A DNA stretch of 64,000 bases from Sinohyriopsis cumingii (Eukaryota > Mollusca > Bivalvia > Unionida > Unionidae). Both the position numbers and the translations under genes were made by a program. Under the pieces are notes generated by a model. The model saw nothing but the letters and a program-made list of their open reading frames with translations. It did no database searches and was not told where the DNA came from. Every line of letters begins with the position of its first letter. Position 1 is the first letter of the stretch. The DNA is taken from the NCBI GenBank assembly GCA_028554795.2, contig CM068825.1, forward strand, positions 160,267,398 through 160,331,397, read 5' to 3'. Below, piece by piece: positions 36,401-50,300 of the stretch.

Positions 36401-39400
36401 GGTTATATACAGCCGCATGGGCCATTGTGACCTAGTCGCTGGTTTCTTGACATCATGATATGAATGTGTCAAGAACAATGTACATTCTACAACATCTGCC
36501 TGATGTTTTAGGTCCCAGCTTAGATTTGCCCCTTTTTTTATTTCACTTTGATGTAACATTTGTTTAAAATATTTTCACCAGGGATTGCAGCTTTATATAT
36601 GCCTGAGATTGATATTTTCTTTCAAAGAGATGGCATACTATTTTAAAATTCAATGTTTTAACTTAGATGAACATTCCTAGGTATCTATATTTCAGGGTGG
36701 AACAATACTTGGAAATCCAACTCAAATTGAATACCTGGGAAAGACACATGTACCATATGAGATGTTTGTTGATTACCTGCGTGAACTGTCAGTGACTACT
36801 TACAGGTCAGTTTAACCAATTACAGTAAACTGGGCAAGTTATGAAGTCACCTTGTTGCTATATAAAGAACCTATATATTTTACTCACAATAAAATTGCAT
36901 GCACTGCTATATTTATTTCAGACAAAAAGAACAACATTGGAGTGTACACAATGTAATGCTTATATACAAAACCATGTCTTGTACTCAGTGAAATCTGTTG
37001 CTTTGTTTGGTGTGTACAAAGAACACAAGGGATAAAATAAAAGCCAGATTTAGTAGATTAAATTAATTAAGAAACTGTTTATATTGCCTGTAAATCCTCC
37101 AGTTTGGTGAAATTATTGATTAATCAGCTTAAAAGATAATTATTTTTAATCATTGACCTGTTTTTGAAATATTATGGTCATTTGTTATCTTCTTGCTTAT
37201 TCTCATTTGTCTATAAATTCATTTATTTTGTAATTCTTCTATTTGTCTCACTTTTATTACATTCATTTATTGTTGGTTCATTCTGTTATTTCACTCTTTC
37301 AATCATTTTATTATTACATTTACTCTTTTACTTACCCACTTATATGGCTGCATCACTGTCTGCTTGTTCATCCATTTCATTGTGCATTCCTTTTAATTAT
37401 AAAAGGCACATTGTTGTATTTAAATAGATATGGCTATTATGGAGGAATTGCTGAAGATTCCTTGAATTTGTTTATTTAGAGTGAAAAATATGTGCATTAG
37501 AAAACTTTTAATTCAGTATTTCTTTTAGACATTAATATGATTTATTACATATCCTTACGTCTGATTAGGCATTTGATATAGATGTTCATTCTGTGATTCC
37601 ATATTACAGACAGAAATTTTCTGTATCTCACACCTAGCCTGGAGTTTCTTGTACATCTTTAAATTTTAAATAATAGTGCACTTATAAAACATTGGGAATG
37701 ATTTCTTGAATGGTTTTGTGCTATACATTTTAAACTGTCAAAACACGTTTTTTTTAAAGAAATGAGTTTTAGCTGTGGGGGATAATAGGGTAATACTGTA
37801 AATAGTAATGAGCAGTTTGTGGGCATTTCACCTCTGAGAAATTGAATCTTCATTTTCATAAAAAATATGTGCTTAAATTGTCATCTTTAAGTTAATGGAT
37901 CAATAATTTCTTGAATTAAATGATAACATAAAAATAGAGATTTTGAAAGTACCATAGATTAATGAAATTTCTGCATAAAATTGAATGTATTTTGATATGA
38001 CTCTTGAGTCTTAAACTAAGTAGCAGACAAAGTAAAAACTATAAAGTTTAGCAAAATTTAACAAAAAAATTATATCCCTAAAATACATAGTGAAAATTTA
38101 AAAGGAACTTACAGCATTGTGAATTAAGTCCCAAGTAATCCTAAAAGGTATATTACAAGTTCAGAAGTTAAACTTATGATTGATGTTGTTATATGGCGGC
38201 TGTATATCATTTGCTTTGTTTTTGATAACAGCTGCTATTGCATGGAAATTGTGAATCAGCATTATGAGATTCACATAGTTTGGTAATAAATCAAATGCTA
38301 TTTGGCACAGATATTTTTCCAATAAATAATACAATATATAATAAAATTTCCATTGATGAAAATCTAGAGAAACACCTGCATGTGGCAAAACTAAAAAATA
38401 AATACCATCAGAAAAGTCTTATCATGTGAAATTTGTGTTTTAATTTTATTTCTTTAATTTGTTTTTAATGTAATTGTTTGAACTGTGATATGACTTCTTT
38501 TCAGACATGAAAATAGTCATTTTGACTGTCACTGCCTCACTGAGAACCTAATTATTAGAGTACATACTCAGTGATTAAAATTTATTTTGTTAAATGTTGA
38601 GAACCTAAGGTACAAGCTAATTAGCATATTCATTGTCTCAGCTGATTATATCACGGTAAAGCATAGATTTTGATTTTGACTAATCTGTGCATTTTTCAAC
38701 AAACTTTTGCTGTGATGCATTAAAAAATACAGGTTCAGATAAAAAACCATCCAAATTCTATCATTTCTCCTTCTTATGTGTCATTTTTCTTTTTTCCAGA
38801 TGTAGTAATGTGGCATCTGTTTTTTTTAGTACAATTGAGTTATACTCAGTCATTGCCTGTTGATATTGATGAAGGAGTGTATGCTGTCGTTTAATATCAC
38901 TGTCTTGAAGAATTAACAAGTGCAAACATATTGATGGGTTATGATTGCACTTCTAGCTATGAAGCTTTATTTCATTAGTGATTGCTTACAATGGATATAC
39001 CTGTTCTGACCTATAACAAATCACTTTATCAGCAATGCAGACAGACCAATGATGCGTCTGCACAATATATATCTAGACCTAGCTCTGGTTACATATGTCA
39101 GATGGGAATTTTTTTAGAGGGTTGTACAATAACTTTCATAATAATGCCAAACGTACAGTTCATTTTGTAAATGTATACATAAAAAATTGAAAAGAATTAT
39201 GTGAATAAAAAGGTAAAATATAATAAATACAAAACCACATGTGCTATGTTCTGTGTTTGCATTCAAGAACTTGTTTGATACGGTGTAGGAACACGCCTTG
39301 GCCTGACGGCCTTGACATATTCCTACACTGTATCAAATTCGTTCTTTCCACCCACACATATGTAGTCTTGTCCATGTATGTATCAAAATTGGCATGAAAA

Positions 39401-42400
39401 GGTAAATCAATTAACAGAATCATTGTATTAGTAAGACATTATTGAATGTTGAAAAGTATCTGAATTATGTTACTTTAAAGATTCCTTTAAACTTATTTAT
39501 ATTTAGACATTCAAGCCATAAACTTAATATAGAAGCAGATAGATGTGAAGATGACTACGTCAGAGCATTTTAAAAAATTTTTTTTATAGAAGTAATAAGT
39601 ATTAGTTGGCCATGAATATTATGAATTTTTTCGTTTGTAAAATTTGCTGAGATATTTGAGAAAAAATATTAAAATCAATGGTGGTGTGCCATCCCATTTT
39701 AAAAAAATTCTATTGCTTGATGTCATCTCAAAGTCCACAGTTTATATACATGTACCATTTAGTAGCTGGACAAGAAAATACTCTGACAAGAAGTATGTTG
39801 ACCTTATTTGTATGTATTGTGTGACAGTAGAATAAATTACTGAAATAAAGTTTATAAATATACTTCGATTTTCACTTTTAGTGAAATGATATTGTAACTG
39901 CCCTTTCAGTCATGCAACAGACTAACTTTCTGTTTGACTTGATGATAATTTATGTCCTAGAACATTGTCTTCTTTGACAGTTTGTCATATGGGGTTAAGG
40001 AAAGGAAACTACTCCAACTTAAGTGATTCATGAATTTGTAAGTACTTCATGTCAGATTGATTTATGTTGAAAAATCTGTCATCAGTTTACAGTCTTTAAT
40101 TGACTTTATCAGGTGTAAGTTCCATAAATATTAAAATTCATTAATATCTACAGCTGTACATTATTACCTTACCTCACTCACCAAATCCACATTCATCTAG
40201 ATGTCCATTCTTTAGATCCACGTGTACTCTGTGTAATCAAACTTACGAACTTTTTGCATTGTGGAGAGCTGCTGCAATTTTTTTAACTGTTGTTTGCTTG
40301 GATAGGAAATGTGTCCTACATATAACTGGTGCACATCTTAATTACCTGGAGAGCCATGTGGCTTAGTGGTTAGCATGCTGAACTCATGACCAAAAGGTGT
40401 GGATTAGAATCCTACAATCCTACAATTGGACCAGCCTGGGTCAGCTACCATGGTGTGTTCTTTGGCAAGGCACTTTACACCAATTGCCTTGGCACTAAAT
40501 AATCTATGTTGTTATACCATTAGGTACCAGACCAAACCAAATTTAACTTGCTAACTCAAATAGATGGCAAACATCACTACAGGACGATACTACACTTTGT
40601 ACAGTAGGTTAGAAGTTGCATAACGTGTGACATAAACCTCGTTGTGGACTTTTGTTGATTACAGCACACAAAGAGTACTTTTGTCTGTTTAAACATCATG
40701 CATTTAGTACATTTCTGGATTGATATCTGTTGCTTATAAACCCTACTGGGGGGCCCCGAGTGGCCGAGTGGTCTAAAGCGCTGTCCGTTACAGATCACTG
40801 CTTTCTCACCTCTGTCTGCCTGAGGTCGAGTCTCGAGCTTGGCCAATGTAGATATGTGAGAAAGCTTGCCAGTAGCTTCTCGTGGGTCGGTGGTTCTTTC
40901 TGGGGTTTTCCCGGGTTCTTCCTCCACCATTAATACTGGCCACCATGTATAGCCTATCTTGTGCTGAAAAATGGCGTTAAACCCTATAACAACAACAACA
41001 ATAAACCCTACCATTGTAGGTCCAACTGCTACCCACAGAAGACCATTGTTTTAATATCTCACATATCATTGCTGATATCTTTATCATCTGATACTGTTTT
41101 ATATATTTTTTATGCTTTTTGACGTTATATTTCCATGTTTTTTGTATTTTCAAGGGCTGAGTGTTACCACCTGTTAGAACACAATTGTAATTCATTCAGC
41201 TCAGAAGTTGCCCAGTTTCTTACAGGCAAAGACATACCATCTTATGTCACTGGATTGCCATCTGAAGTTTTGAGCACGTAAGTAGAGTTCCATGTTCCGT
41301 GTTGCTTGGAGGAATATAAGTATCCTGCTGTGGCATGCATTTTTTTCTGTAAATAAAATAGTTGTGTTTTTAATAATAGTAACTTACTTTATGTATTTAA
41401 GAGAAATGATGGATCAGAAGAAATGTATCAGTTTTAGCATTGTTACTTTCCCAGATGGTTTTACAGCTACTTAAATCAGAATAGTTTCCACAGATTACTA
41501 AATTATGTTCTGAAAAATTCTTCTTCAGTGTTATAAATTCTTTCATGTAATTTGAAGGAAAGAATGAATTTTAAGACATTTACAGCTAAGGTTATGTTGA
41601 GCTGGATGAAATTTGCTTATAATTTCAAGAAATTCAAATTTAAATATGAGTTATTTCAGTGACAAAATTTATATTCATTCCTTGGACTCTGTTTAAAATC
41701 ATGTCAGCCATCTGTATTCTTAACTCTAAATTTTATTTTGATTTTAGGTAATCAAAATTTAATCTTTTTAACTTTTTCTTCAAATCTGGCACACAAGAGT
41801 AAAATTATCTTAGGTGCATAGTACAGCATGAAGTTGTAGTCAATTGCTTTGAAACATTTAGTGACTAAAACTGAAATGCATATTGTCCTAACCTGGAAAA
41901 ATATGACTAAAACTGAAATAATAATAATAATAATAATAATGCTTTATTTATAGAGGGTGACTCATTAGTCAAGGACTATTCTCCCTTGAGGCCCTTCTAA
42001 ATGCATATAGTCCTAGCATGGAAATATGACTAAAACTGAAATGCATTTAGTCATGGAAGTGTGGCTTTTATTGCCTAATACATGTACATGCTCATATTTG
42101 ACTAAAATATCTCTGCTGCCAATAAATCCATGCTTCATATTTGACTAAAATATCTCTGCTGCCAATAAATCCAGAAAATTGGTCACTTATGGTCTTAAAC
42201 TTTGGTTCAGCTTGTCAGCTTTTGCAATTTTGACATCTCTCATCAGTTATGTATTGTAGCTAAAATTCTGTGATATGAAAGATTGCATCATCAGTCTAGT
42301 TTTCGAGACTCTTACTATAAAACAATTTATATTTCAATGAAATAATAGAAGCAAGAGATATTATGTGTAGCACCATGAATGAGCTAGAGTTAAGTCAATT

Positions 42401-44291
42401 TTTTAAAATCAGTGCTTACTGCATAGCTGGAAAAGACAGGAATTATTACATGATTATATCATTGATATTATATAAGTTTTTACTGAGGCATATTGTTGCG
42501 CTGTAAACAATGGAGACAGTGGACATAAAATCTGTCTCGTATTAGTATTCAGTTATGGAGCAAGCAATGTTCATGCTTTTTATACATTATGCATAGCTTA
42601 AAAACCAGTGTCTCTGGTAACATTTACTCAGATCTGATTTATGCAATTTATGGTTAAATTTAATAATGAGTTACAGTTAAAATTAATGAAGAGGTAATGT
42701 CCAGAGTATTAACTGCATTACTTCCCTTGACAAAGGTTCAATTTGATGTTAATGTGTGATTTTCTGGAAGAAGCCAACTGGCCACTACAGATTGTATAAT
42801 CAATTCAAGTAAAATGATGGATTTTTTATTTCTCAACATAGCATATATAATAGAAATGTTGGAAAATATGTAGAGATTATACTTCTGTAGCAGCATACAT
42901 AATTTTGTAATTATTTCTAGTAATTGTCATCATTTGTTTTCTGTCTTCTCTCTCTCTTGTTGATCATACTGACCATTACTTGTTTTAAATTTTCACAGTA
43001 TCACTTTTCCTTTAATAATCTATCACAGATTCCCTACAGTATATGTTAGTGAGCTCTTTATTCTGCTGATGCATCAATTCTACATAAATATCAAGTATAC
43101 ATGTACTAACTTTGTGAAGGTCATACTTTTAAATGCAAATTATTTGTCAATGATGCAGCAGAAATTTATAATGGCAATAAATGTGTTCTTATCAGGTACT
43201 GATTAAAAACTAAGTCTGAACCAAAAGCACCTTATTTTACCTGTATAATAAGAAAATGAAAAATTAATATACAGTTTTAATTATTGAAATAACAGTCCCA
43301 TCAAAGAAAATGGTTAAGTTAATGATAAGTATAACCTGCTATAAAATGGCTGTCTGTTGTGGAAAACCTGCCTGATCTCAATAACTGTATCATGATGAAA
43401 TAATTCAACCAATATACCTTTTTCTTTGTGCATTTGTCATGCGGAGTTTGTGATCTTCAACCATGGCAAAATTTTATGAATTTTAAAATACCCTTTCACA
43501 TATTAAAGGGACAGTCAGTGATAAGCTACTTTTTCTTCCACGTTTTGGTGTAATAAGCCTTACTTTTGGGTAATCAAAGAAAATGCACGTTAAACAATAA
43601 ATTATTCAGTGATTTTATATTGTTAGCAGACAGCTGAAAATATCAGTCTTTCAGTAAGTCTGATCCTTTGGTATTTTACAAGCATGCTTCTGTATTGTTT
43701 ATCAGGCATGGTTAATACTGGTTTATGCTATGGCTAATACTGTTCATTTATGAGCAGGCCATTTGGACAGATGATCAAGCCCTTTATTGATGCCATGTCA
43801 GTGCAACCAAGTGGAGGGCATGCTTTGTTTGACCAACAACCATTTCGGGCACCTACTGCAAGCCAGACTGATTCCCAGAAGCAAGGAAACAGCACAAGAG
43901 GAGGAAATACAACAATGGCACATCCTTCTTCACAAAATCAAATGACAGTCAACAAAAAATCAAATGAAAAGGAAACCCCAAAAGAGTCAGACATGAAGAA
44001 ATTAACACCATATGTATATAAAGTTGTAAGTATGAAGTGGATGAAAAATAGTAAGACATCTAACTGTTGATTTGAGGATCATAGTTGGTATGCATGCATG
44101 TATTAATATTATCTCTGTTGGTCAGAAGAGTCATGAAGAATGTCCTGATATTCAAAATTGAATTCCTCCAGCTCTCATTGAATATTTGCAGCATGATATA
44201 TGTAAATAAAAACACAACTCTTTCTCTTTCTTGTGCTGTTGTCAGTTTTCACTAAAATAGTTTCAATTGGGAAAAATTAAGTTTGTTGTCT

Positions 44292-44352
<61 letters not shown>

Positions 44353-47300
44353 AGCCACATACTATGAATCACTTTAAATTCATTGTTATCAAATTTTGAC
44401 AGTTGGTTACAAAATTTAGATTCATTGGTACTTAATTTTGGAGAGTTATCACTTTAATTATTAAAAAAAATGCCAAGATATGAATCAGAGAAGATGTCAT
44501 CATTCTCTAGCATGCATTTAAATTCAAGAAAAAACAAAACATGGATGTAATTAGTGTGAATTGTGGTTTGTATTGCTTTTTAATGTTTTCAAAGCCCATT
44601 GCAGGAAGAGACTGCTGTCTGAATTAAAGTTATTGGCATCATATCTTTTTGCCAGTCATATGCACAAAACCTTCAATTAATCTACCAACAAATTCTCCAA
44701 AATAATAACTTTCATGAGTGGTATTTAAACTAGGTGAATGATCAGTTAAATGACTGAGAAGACAGTGGCATTGTTTTAGCCGATTGATCTGAAAACATCA
44801 ACCCATCATCCAGTTGACACCAAGTGGATGATCTCCATATATGACAGGGTACATATATCACTTGTGACAGGTGCGATTAAATGGGCTTTCAGCAAAGTGG
44901 GACTGACCTGCTGATTGTTTGTAAGACAGCGGTTATGTGTTTGAAACTTAATTAGCAATAACAGTGCATTGTGTCTTCTTAATGGAATAAGGAATGGTAT
45001 ATGTGATCAGTACAATATAATATGTAGTGAAAACTTGTTTTATTCATGAAACAACTTAGATTTGATATGGTAATTGCTTTCAGTATGGAACATAGTCAGA
45101 CTAGATTATACAATGCCTATTGATTTATATGTAGGGTATTTTTTAATGAATAAACAGCTGTTAATGTTATTAAGATTATGTGCATTTAAAAAAGGTACAA
45201 ACTGTCCTTGGCTTCATACTATCTTGAATGTTAACACTTTCACATTTCTTTTATTTGCAAATTTCATTGGATTACATGAAGTGTTATTGATTGTTCATTT
45301 TATAAATGGATATAATACATGCTTTGTGAAGTAATTTTGACTTTATTATTATACCATCAGATCAAGTCATTACATTACTTTAGAGCTTACAAGTTCATGA
45401 AATTTTGCATGCAAATTAAACTGTGATCAATAAAGTTCCATTTTACCTCACATTCCATTAACATGCCATGTATTTGTGTCCTTTTCCTCTGTAGTATAGT
45501 TACCATTGATATTAAAATAAGAGTGATGCTTTACTATGGCATCTAGAGGTGGGTGGGGGTGTGAGCACTTTAAATATCAGCCTGGTTTAAAATCCATTAT
45601 GACTTTAAATTCTTGGTATACCTTGTCCATGAAATCAGTGAAACTTTGTACGTCATGAAGTTTCCGTGATTCACAGTACCTAAAGTCCTTAGGTAATACC
45701 ACCCCCAGTCACATACTGAAACTTGTCATCTCATAACATGTTACGGAAGACATGCTGTATAAATTGTGGTATTATTATTGGTATTTATATGCATACTTGT
45801 GCTAAAGTTTTCTACATCAATCTTATTTATTATCATGACAGACTATCAGGGAGACAATTCAGGTAAAAACAAATGACAGTTGTTGACGATTTTAGTGTGT
45901 ATTTTGAAGTAAGGACATGTTGACAATTGCTTGACCATATTCTGTATTTAAAAAAAAAAACAGCCATTTTCTATATATTACAGAAGCTGACAGGAGTGGA
46001 CACATGGCAGGAGGTGCTGTCATGCAAAGACTTTCTTCTTATGAAAGAAGTATATCAGTACCTTGGAGCAAGTGACCAGTCACAGTGGTCACTCAGTCGT
46101 GACCAACTGGACATGCTGGTCAGTTTGCAACTCAGCAAGGAACTGGGCACTGCACTGGTCAACAAGGCTTTTCAGATTATGCAGCAGTTGGTCCTGGTGG
46201 AAGATTTTCTACACCTGCTTCAGCATGATCCAAAGAAAGGTTTCTGTCAAATATTGCTTCAGTTTGATGCCTTTAGTGATGATGTGAAGGAGCAAGCAAT
46301 AAAGATGGTAAGATGCTTTGAGGATTGAACTCCCCTTAATTTATACTGTTATTGGAAAACACAAGATTTTGATTTCAGTTTTAAATGTTATACTGTAATT
46401 TATCACATAATCATTACACTCTAACTATAGTGTGTGCAGTTTAATACTTTTGATTTTACAACATGTTAACATATCATTTTATGTGATTTTTATTGGTCCA
46501 AAGAAGCCAATGAAATTCTTGCACATTATTCTCTTTACTGATTGGCTGCAATTGTGGGAAAAGTTTCCTAACCCTGCCTTCTGCAACTTTTTGTTTTTAC
46601 TATTACTATCCAGATTTTGGATGCCATTTTTCATTAAGATTCCCAAAAGGGAATTGGGGAAAAATTGGTCACTTCTGTCTGAATATGGCCAATGTACCTG
46701 TAGTGGTTCATTACATCATGCATAGCATATCATGCTCTGAGAAATGGCATTAAACCCCAAGACAAAAACAACAACAGCAAGTAAAACAAAGGGTATTGTT
46801 CAGTTCATAGTGGGTATGCTGGGAGACATGAGCGGTATACATGTAACATGTAATCCACCCTATATACATGTATGATTTAAATGTAACATGTAGAAGTAAA
46901 TAAACTCACCTCTGTTCACAGAAGAATGTGAACATAAACTGGTCTCCCAACTGACAAAACTTTATCCAACCACAGCATTTTTATGTAGTGAAATAGCTCA
47001 TTTGAGCCAATGTTTCTTATGTGATGCAATTCCAACTAAAAATTTGTTTATGTCTTCTATTGTCTGTTCTTCCAAATCAAATAATGCAGATATCCAGTTA
47101 CAAATACATTACAGCAAGTCTTGAATTTCTGCATTCACTAATCTTCCTTTAACATGAATATCCCAACAGCGGAATGTTTAGTACTGAAACTGATACATTT
47201 AGCGTAAACATGGATCTTCTACCGAATGAGTATTGGACAGTGTGAAATTATACGCATTGGATATTATGTGTTTAAAAATGATTTTGTCTGTGTAAAATGT

Positions 47301-50300
47301 TCTATTTATTAAGGGATATTCCATTAAAATATACATGGTACCCAGTGAAGGCACTTTTTTTGAAAATGTATGCTAGGGTACTCAGATCAAACAAAGAGTT
47401 CACATGAAAACAATACAAAATTCTAAATGCATCTATGGGTGACTATTCTATATTAAAAGTGCCTTCCCTGAGTCCTATGTAAATTTTACTGGAACACCTC
47501 TCAGAAAGACAGTTGCTCTTTCATTGATAATTTGTAAAAATGAGCTACTTTTAGATGTTAATGGTTGTAGAGTTTTGTCTGAAACTTTTTTTTACATACA
47601 ACAAATGAAAGGTGCAGCATCTTAGATATGAAATTATTCCTTCCTCTTTGTAAAATATTTCCATTAAAGTAAAAACTGTATGATAAACTGGATCTCAGAT
47701 GGGAAATGATTTAATATTAAGTTTATGAAAGTCATTGAATAATGTCCAGGTTTTGCTTGCCAAGGTTCACAAAGCTGGATATTCAACTTGTTTCGTGGAT
47801 TCACTATTAAATCATTACCTATTCTAGATCCTCTATATACAGAACACATGATAAGTATTAAGTATTATACTGTGATATACAGAACACATGATATTCATTA
47901 AGTATTATACTGTAATATACAGAACACATGTTAAGTATTAAGTATTATACTGTAATATACAGAACACATGATATGCATTAAGTATTATACTGTAATATAC
48001 AGAACACATAATATGTATTAAGTATTATACTATAATATACAGAACACATGATATGCATGAAGTATTATACTGTAATAAACAGAACACATGATATGTATTA
48101 AGTGTTATACTGTAATAAACAGAACACATGATATGTATTAAGTGTTATACTGTAATAAACAGAACACATGATATGTATTAAGTGTTATACTATAATAAAC
48201 AGAACACATGATATGTATTAAGTGTTATACTATAATAAACAGAACACATGATATGTATTAAGTGTTATACTCTAACAAACAGAACACATGATATGTATTA
48301 AGTGTTATAATGTAATATACAGAACACATGATATGTATTAAGTGTTATACTGTAATAAGCAGAACACATGCATTAAGTGTTATACTATAATATACAGAAC
48401 ACATGATATGCATTGAATACACTTATTATACTTGCTATTGCTCAGTTTGAGTCAGTGGATTTTTTTACACCATAATGTGAGTCCCTCTTTATCACTTTTG
48501 GCCCCCATTTAGTGTGCTCACATTTACCAAATCCAAGTTGTAACTCTGTAATGTATGTTTTTGGGAAAACCTGACTGATATAGCCTGCATTGAGATGGTG
48601 TTAGCTATCAAGCCTGTCTCAGCTGTAATATTTAAGTTCAGACAGTCATTTAACAGACTTTAACAGTTATTCTGATGCAGTTGTTTAGAGCAGTACCTGC
48701 CCAATCCTGTGAAGCACATGGTGAATGGATAGCAATTACCTGCCTATGCTTTTATCTTATGATACATTGGTTGTTTGCAGTAAATTTTCATTCACTGTAT
48801 TTGGCATGTAAATACATAATTTTTCAGGAAATAAATACAGAACTGAAAATTGGGAAAATTTCTTCTTGCCTGGGATCTTACGTTTTCCAGAAATTTCAAG
48901 AATGTATGAAGTTTTAGAGCATAAGACCAGATGCTGGCTGATGATGTTTATTTAGTGGTGTGTCGATCAATAGGTGCTTGTGGATGCTCTGCAGGCTTTA
49001 TTTATGGACAGATTTCAATGAAACTTGTTATGTGAATTTACATCAAGAAGATCTTGAATCACTGCATTAATCAGGAAAATCCACTTGTTTGAGTCTCAAT
49101 GAGGTGATCTGGTCTCGGATTAGCTGACCATGTTGATGCTTCTGAGGCTATATTTAAGAAGAACTCTTATGAATGATACAAAGTATACATAAAATGATGC
49201 ATTTCTATAGACGGGAAAGTGCATATGCTATTAAATTATCTTTTCCCTTGATGTGCCTGATGTCAATATTGTATTCCTGTAACAACAAACTCCACGTTAG
49301 TAGTCTTTGATTTTTATTTTTCATCTTGCCGATGAAAGTAAGATGGTTGTGATCACTAAACACAATAATCGAAGAAGGAGCTGAACTAATGTAAACTTCA
49401 AAATGTTGTAATGCCAGTATCAAAGCCAAACATTCCTTCTCTATTGTTGAGTAATTTCTTTGGTGCTTATTTAATTTCTTAGAAAAATAGCACACTGGAT
49501 GATCAACACCATTTTCATCTTCTTGAATCAATACTGCTCCAACCCCAATCACTTACATCAACAGACAGTTTAAATGATTGGCTGAAATTTGGAGCTGTAA
49601 GAACTGGCATGCTTTTAAGTCTGGCTTTTAAGTTATCAAAGCCTCCAGGCATTTTTTAGTCCAAAGGAACTTGTTTTTCTTGCTAAATAAATTTGTCAGG
49701 GGTTCAGCAATTATGGAAAAATTAGAACAGAATTTCTGATAGTATCCAGCCATACCTAAAAATTGCATCACTTGCTTTTTACTAACACGCACAGGGAATT
49801 CAGAGATAGCCTTGACCTTAGCATCTATAGGTTTACCTTGTCCATGTCCCATGAATATATCCTAGAAAAGTTACACTAGCACGGCAGAACTCACTTTTGG
49901 ATAAATTAATTGTCAAACTTGCATCTGTGAGTCTATCAGAGAATTTCCAAATTGTTGATAAATGTTCTTTCCAGGTGTCACTGTAGATGATGACATCATC
50001 AATGTAAGCATCACAATTATCTGGATGAGAGGTGATCATATTCATTAGACATTGAAAAATACTTGGCGAACCTTTCATCTCAAACGGCATCACTTTATAT
50101 TGATAAAGTCCATCTGGAGTCATGAATGCCAAAATTTCCTTTGCTCTTTCCATAAAACTCCTTTCAGAAGGTCAGATTTGGTGATATACTTGGCATTTCT
50201 GATTTTATCAATGCAGTCATCAATTCTTGGTAACGGAAATGAATCTGTTTCTGTCACACTGTTCACCTTCCTATAATCAGTGCACATATGGAAAGTTTTA

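Larger units (their letters stand above)
33533..36695 (+). other. Intron 2 with SINE relics and A-box repeats
   Basis: No coding sequence. Holds a degenerate SINE (33885-34015, minus), a SINE (34450-34760, minus), and a 28-bp tandem repeat (34731-34895). Confidence 0.65.
36806..41154 (+). other. Intron 3
   Basis: About 4.3 kb. No coding sequence recognised. Contains an inverted-repeat hairpin (39266-39346) and two SINEs (40351-40545 and 40749-41003). Confidence 0.7.

Noticed and set aside
40749-40830. Possible tRNA-Leu gene
   Set aside because: A and B boxes are present but the acceptor stem does not pair, and a SINE body with AAC tail follows.
40577-41014. 145-codon minus-strand ORF
   Set aside because: It is antisense to a SINE and has no similarity to a protein family.
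47833-48415. CRISPR-like regular repeats
   Set aside because: Contiguous minisatellite without spacers, in a eukaryotic intron.
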